Assembly (NCBI GenBank): GCA_003223295.1
Contig: QHYM01000145.1
Span: 1 to 33,748, forward strand
Length of the DNA stretch: 33,748 nucleotides
Source of the DNA: Acidobacteriota bacterium
GTDB lineage: Bacteria > Acidobacteriota > Terriglobia > Acidiferrales > UBA7541
Direction: 5' to 3'
Made by a program: the position numbers and the translations under genes. Position 1 is the first letter of the stretch. Each line of letters starts with the position of its first letter. Below the pieces are notes generated by a model. That model ran no database searches, was not told the DNA's origin, and saw only the letters and a list, made by a program, of their open reading frames with translations. This document shows, in pieces, positions 31,825 through 33,748 of this stretch.

Positions 31825-31834
31825 CAACAGCCTG
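31825..31834 (-). repeat. Right terminal inverted repeat of the IS
   Basis: CAGGCTGTTG on the minus strand, directly inside the CTAG copy at 31835-31838, one mismatch to the left end. Confidence 0.75.
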
Positions 31835-31849
31835 CTAGTGCACGGAACT

Positions 31850-32260
31850 TCAGGCCAGCTTCTCGCAGTTGATAATCCATGGGATACCAAATTGGTCCAC
31901 GAGCACACCGAAACGTTGCGCCCAAAATGTTTCCTGGAGGGGCATTTGAACAGTTCCGTTCTCTGAAAGGGCCTTGAAAATACGCTCCGCTTCCACTGGA
32001 TCATTGAGATTGAACTGTAGAGCGAAGCCCTGCGGTTTCTGATACTGTCCCGGCGGCGCATCCGAGCCAGCAAACACAAACTCGGCAAGAGCGAACGTGG
32101 CATGGAAGATCTTTTTTCGCCAGTCAGACGGCGTTTGTAGATCCATGGGCGCATTCTCGTACGTCATCATGAATACGGTCCTGCCGTTGAGACACTCCTC
32201 GTAGAACTTAAAGGCCGCTTCGCACTGACCGTTGAACGTCAGATTTGGATATAACTGCAC
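31850..32260 (-). CDS. VOC family protein (PhnB/glyoxalase-like)
   Basis: Encodes 136 aa from GTG 32260. This start is favoured by AAGGAGG five to six bases upstream and by the family's usual length near 137 aa; the frame extends to ATG 32332 but that leader is not family-like. It starts QLYPNLTFNGQCEAAFKFYEECLNGRTVFMMTYENAPMD, the PhnB-type vicinal-oxygen-chelate pattern, and has EFVFAGSDAPPGQYQKPQGFALQFNLND in the middle and WAQRFGVLVDQFGIPWIINCEK at the end. PhnB-like proteins are cytoplasmic, often metal-binding, and mostly lack a proven reaction. The insertion sequence lies 15 nt past its stop without damaging it. Confidence 0.88.
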   Translation of the reverse strand: MQLYPNLTFNGQCEAAFKFYEECLNGRTVFMMTYENAPMDLQTPSDWRKKIFHATFALAEFVFAGSDAPPGQYQKPQGFALQFNLNDPVEAERIFKALSENGTVQMPLQETFWAQRFGVLVDQFGIPWIINCEKLA

Positions 32261-32577
32261 CCTGCCCTCCTTTGAACCATGGACTAGCCCGGATGATTCA
32301 GGGTACCCATGAATCTGTGCAGCGGTGATCATAAATCACCTGTCGACCGAAGCTGAAAATCCTCTCCGGAGACCGGGAGAAAACGGGGTTTTTCCGCAAC
32401 CTGCTAGACCAACTTTTGCCGGAAGGGCTAGTTTTGTTTTCATCAAGAACAGAATATCAACGACGAACGACAAGAGAAGTGGTATTCAGCCGCGACCGTT
32501 CCATGTCGGCCAATTCTCCAGGCTAACTCCTGATAGACGCTAATCGGACATGTGACTTAGAGGAGGAATCTGTCAGA
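32261..32577. other. 317-nt intergenic region
   Basis: No convincing gene, repeat or RNA was found. A short plus-strand frame at 32325-32543 lacks a ribosome site and family resemblance. The promoter of the VOC gene should lie at its left side; no consensus boxes stand out. Confidence 0.4.
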
Positions 32578-32877
32578 TTACGCGAACAATACACGCTGAC
32601 GCGGCGGTAGGCCCTGAACGGAACGGCGGTTCTTGCGTCGGGGCGGTGAAGCTGTTCGCCGGTTTCTACGATTCGTGGGTTGTTCACTCAGCGCTTCGGC
32701 AGCATGAGCCGCCACATTGGTCAGGACTAGGTCGGCGGCTGCGCTGGCCAAGAATACTCTGGCCGCTATTTTGTCCACAGGCGCATCACAGACCTGGTCG
32801 AGTGCGGAAAGAAGTTCCTCCACACTACTGAAGTGGTGATCTCGTAAGCCTAGAGTGTCAGCCGCGATGCCCATCAT
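32578..32877 (-). CDS. Hypothetical small protein with basic C-terminal tail
   Basis: Encodes 99 aa from ATG 32877, preceded by GAGG at a good distance; a second ATG follows directly. Residues 1-65 are alanine-rich and probably helical (FSSVEELLSALDQVC, FLASAAADLVLTNVAAHAAEAL). The tail, residues about 66-99, is very Arg-rich (NRRNRRTASPPRRKNRRS), suggesting nucleic-acid contact or simply GC-rich read-through. I recognise no family. It may be genuine but could be a chance frame; the neighbouring region is sparse in genes. Confidence 0.4.
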   Translation of the reverse strand: MMGIAADTLGLRDHHFSSVEELLSALDQVCDAPVDKIAARVFLASAAADLVLTNVAAHAAEALSEQPTNRRNRRTASPPRRKNRRSVQGLPPRQRVLFA

Positions 32878-33262
32878 TCTTACCTCGGATTGAACACAGC
32901 ATATCATCCCAATCGCGCCTTGCAGCTGTACGAAAAGACAGGTACCTCGAAACAACATTATTTCGAGATAGTCAACGCTACTGAGCTTCTCTGTTGCTCT
33001 GGGTCAAGTAAACGTTAGCGCTTTACCGGACACTGACGTAGAAATTTAAGGGCACAAGTGGGCACAGTAGCGGGCCTCGGGGCTCAAATAGCGTCAAAGG
33101 CGAATAAAAGGCGAGAAAATACAATTTGGACACACTGCTTTTCATACCGAAGACCTGAACTAAAGCCCGGTACCGGATCGGACACATCCGTCCGTTTGGA
33201 AAATCGCTGCTACAAATGTCTATATGCAAAGATTAAGGCGCCGATTTACTTAGGGGGAGACC
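32878..33262. other. 385-nt region without a recognised gene
   Basis: A plus-strand frame at 33058-33282 has no ribosome site and overlaps the next, better supported start. No hairpin of note, repeat or RNA gene was recognised. Confidence 0.4.
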
Positions 33263-33448
33263 ATGAAATCGGACTATCTTGAACAGCTAAAATCTGATAT
33301 CGCAGCACGCTTCGAAAGGGATCTTGGCAAACCAAGGGCTAAACCCGCAGTGAAGCCAACCATGGAAGAGGACACGGCGTTCGAACAGCAGAAACAGGAT
33401 CATTTCGCTAGGCTCCTGATGGCGGAGGCTGTACGTCAGCTTAAGTAG
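33263..33448 (+). CDS. Hypothetical 61-aa charged protein
   Basis: ATG 33263 is preceded by GGGGGAG at an ideal distance. The product is short and strongly charged (MKSDYLEQLKSDIAARFERDLGKP, then EDTAFEQQKQDHFARLLMAEAVRQLK), with a Pro/Lys hinge in the middle and probable helices at both ends. It resembles no family I know. The strong ribosome site and balanced composition make it more credible than other short frames here. No neighbour suggests a role. Confidence 0.5.
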   Translation: MKSDYLEQLKSDIAARFERDLGKPRAKPAVKPTMEEDTAFEQQKQDHFARLLMAEAVRQLK

Positions 33449-33748
33449 GTTTTAGGAACCATTCGCCTACAGGCTGCCCTGGCAACGACTTTCGGAGTAT
33501 CGCGAAGCGGTCGCTCTATTTGAAAGTCGCGAAGAGCGCATTCGTTCGTCAATCAGCAACACCCAGAGCGTGCCGCCGGATTCTCGAAAGACTTACGGCC
33601 TTCCAAGAACGGTGGTCGATGCTAACATCATGAGTCCAGCATAGCCAAGAGCGACTGCACTAACGCGGTAACCGCCGAAGTTGATTTGGGCGCAGGGAAC
33701 TCTACCGGTTTGGCAACTTATCAGGATTCAGCCTCAGCCTCGCGAACG
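33449..33748. other. 300-nt right end of window, no gene seen
   Basis: No open frame with a start site, no RNA and no repeat was recognised. A gene could begin beyond the window. Confidence 0.35.

Larger units (their letters stand above)
30533..31834 (-). mobile_element. Complete IS5-family-like insertion sequence, 1302 bp, with CTAG target duplication
   Basis: Ends are defined by inverted repeats CAGGCTGCTG (30533-30542) and, reading inward from the right, CAGGCTGTTG (31834-31825), 9 of 10 identical. The tetranucleotide CTAG flanks both ends (30529-30532 and 31835-31838) as target duplication, typical of IS5-type elements. One transposase gene fills the element. Intact frame, ends and target duplication suggest a recent insertion. 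It landed between the VOC gene, whose stop is only 15 nt outside the right end, and a membrane-protein gene, whose 5' end it cut. Confidence 0.85.

Overview
The window looks like a chromosomal segment from a GC-rich soil bacterium, most likely an Acidobacteriota member (Terriglobia type). This is an inference. It rests on the very large Oar-like TonB-dependent receptor with an N-terminal carboxypeptidase-regulatory domain, a PadR regulator coupled to the 'permease prefix' N-terminal domain common in that phylum, secreted amidohydrolases, DUF2911 and DinB-like secreted proteins, and dispersed short hairpin repeats between genes. No rRNA or CRISPR array was seen.

Layout. (1) 1-2444: a carboxymuconolactone-decarboxylase/AhpD-like protein, then padR overlapping a gene that fuses the prefix domain, one membrane segment and an S41 protease. 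(2) 2519-10580, minus strand: a tight seven-gene operon read from right to left: MerR-XRE-cupin regulator, secreted amidohydrolase, PotD-like binding lipoprotein (broken by a frameshift), PotA-, PotB- and PotC-like ABC components, and a secreted D-aminoacylase-like amidohydrolase. Most junctions are 4-nt overlaps. (3) 10685-20802, plus strand, divergent from the regulator: TonB-dependent receptor, GSA-aminomutase-like class III aminotransferase, APC permease, aldehyde dehydrogenase and GabT-like aminotransferase. Arms 2 and 3 share a 90-bp control region holding overlapping promoters and a perfect 12-bp palindrome. Read together they look like one scavenging pathway: outer-membrane uptake, periplasmic deacylation/hydrolysis, ABC import of a polyamine-like product, then transamination and aldehyde oxidation in the cytoplasm. 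(4) 20803-24179: DinB-like and YdeI-like proteins, a cupin-gene remnant, several hairpin repeats including a duplicated two-stem element with compensatory base changes, an intrinsic terminator, and a DUF2911 protein.

(5) 24349-33748 has a different character. It begins with the 5' half of a tRNA(CAU) gene cut off at the end of the anticodon loop. Next comes a radical SAM protein of the Tes/MJ0619-like superfamily, a candidate for membrane-spanning or ether lipid synthesis. It then holds a lipoprotein with Ig/IPT domains, unknown exported or membrane proteins, a complete IS5-type insertion sequence with CTAG target duplications that interrupts one of these genes, a VOC protein and small unknown ORFs. 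By eye the base composition is less GC-rich and gene density lower, consistent with an accessory region or island whose left edge is the tRNA remnant.

All functional calls come from reading the translated sequence and family memory; no database search was run.
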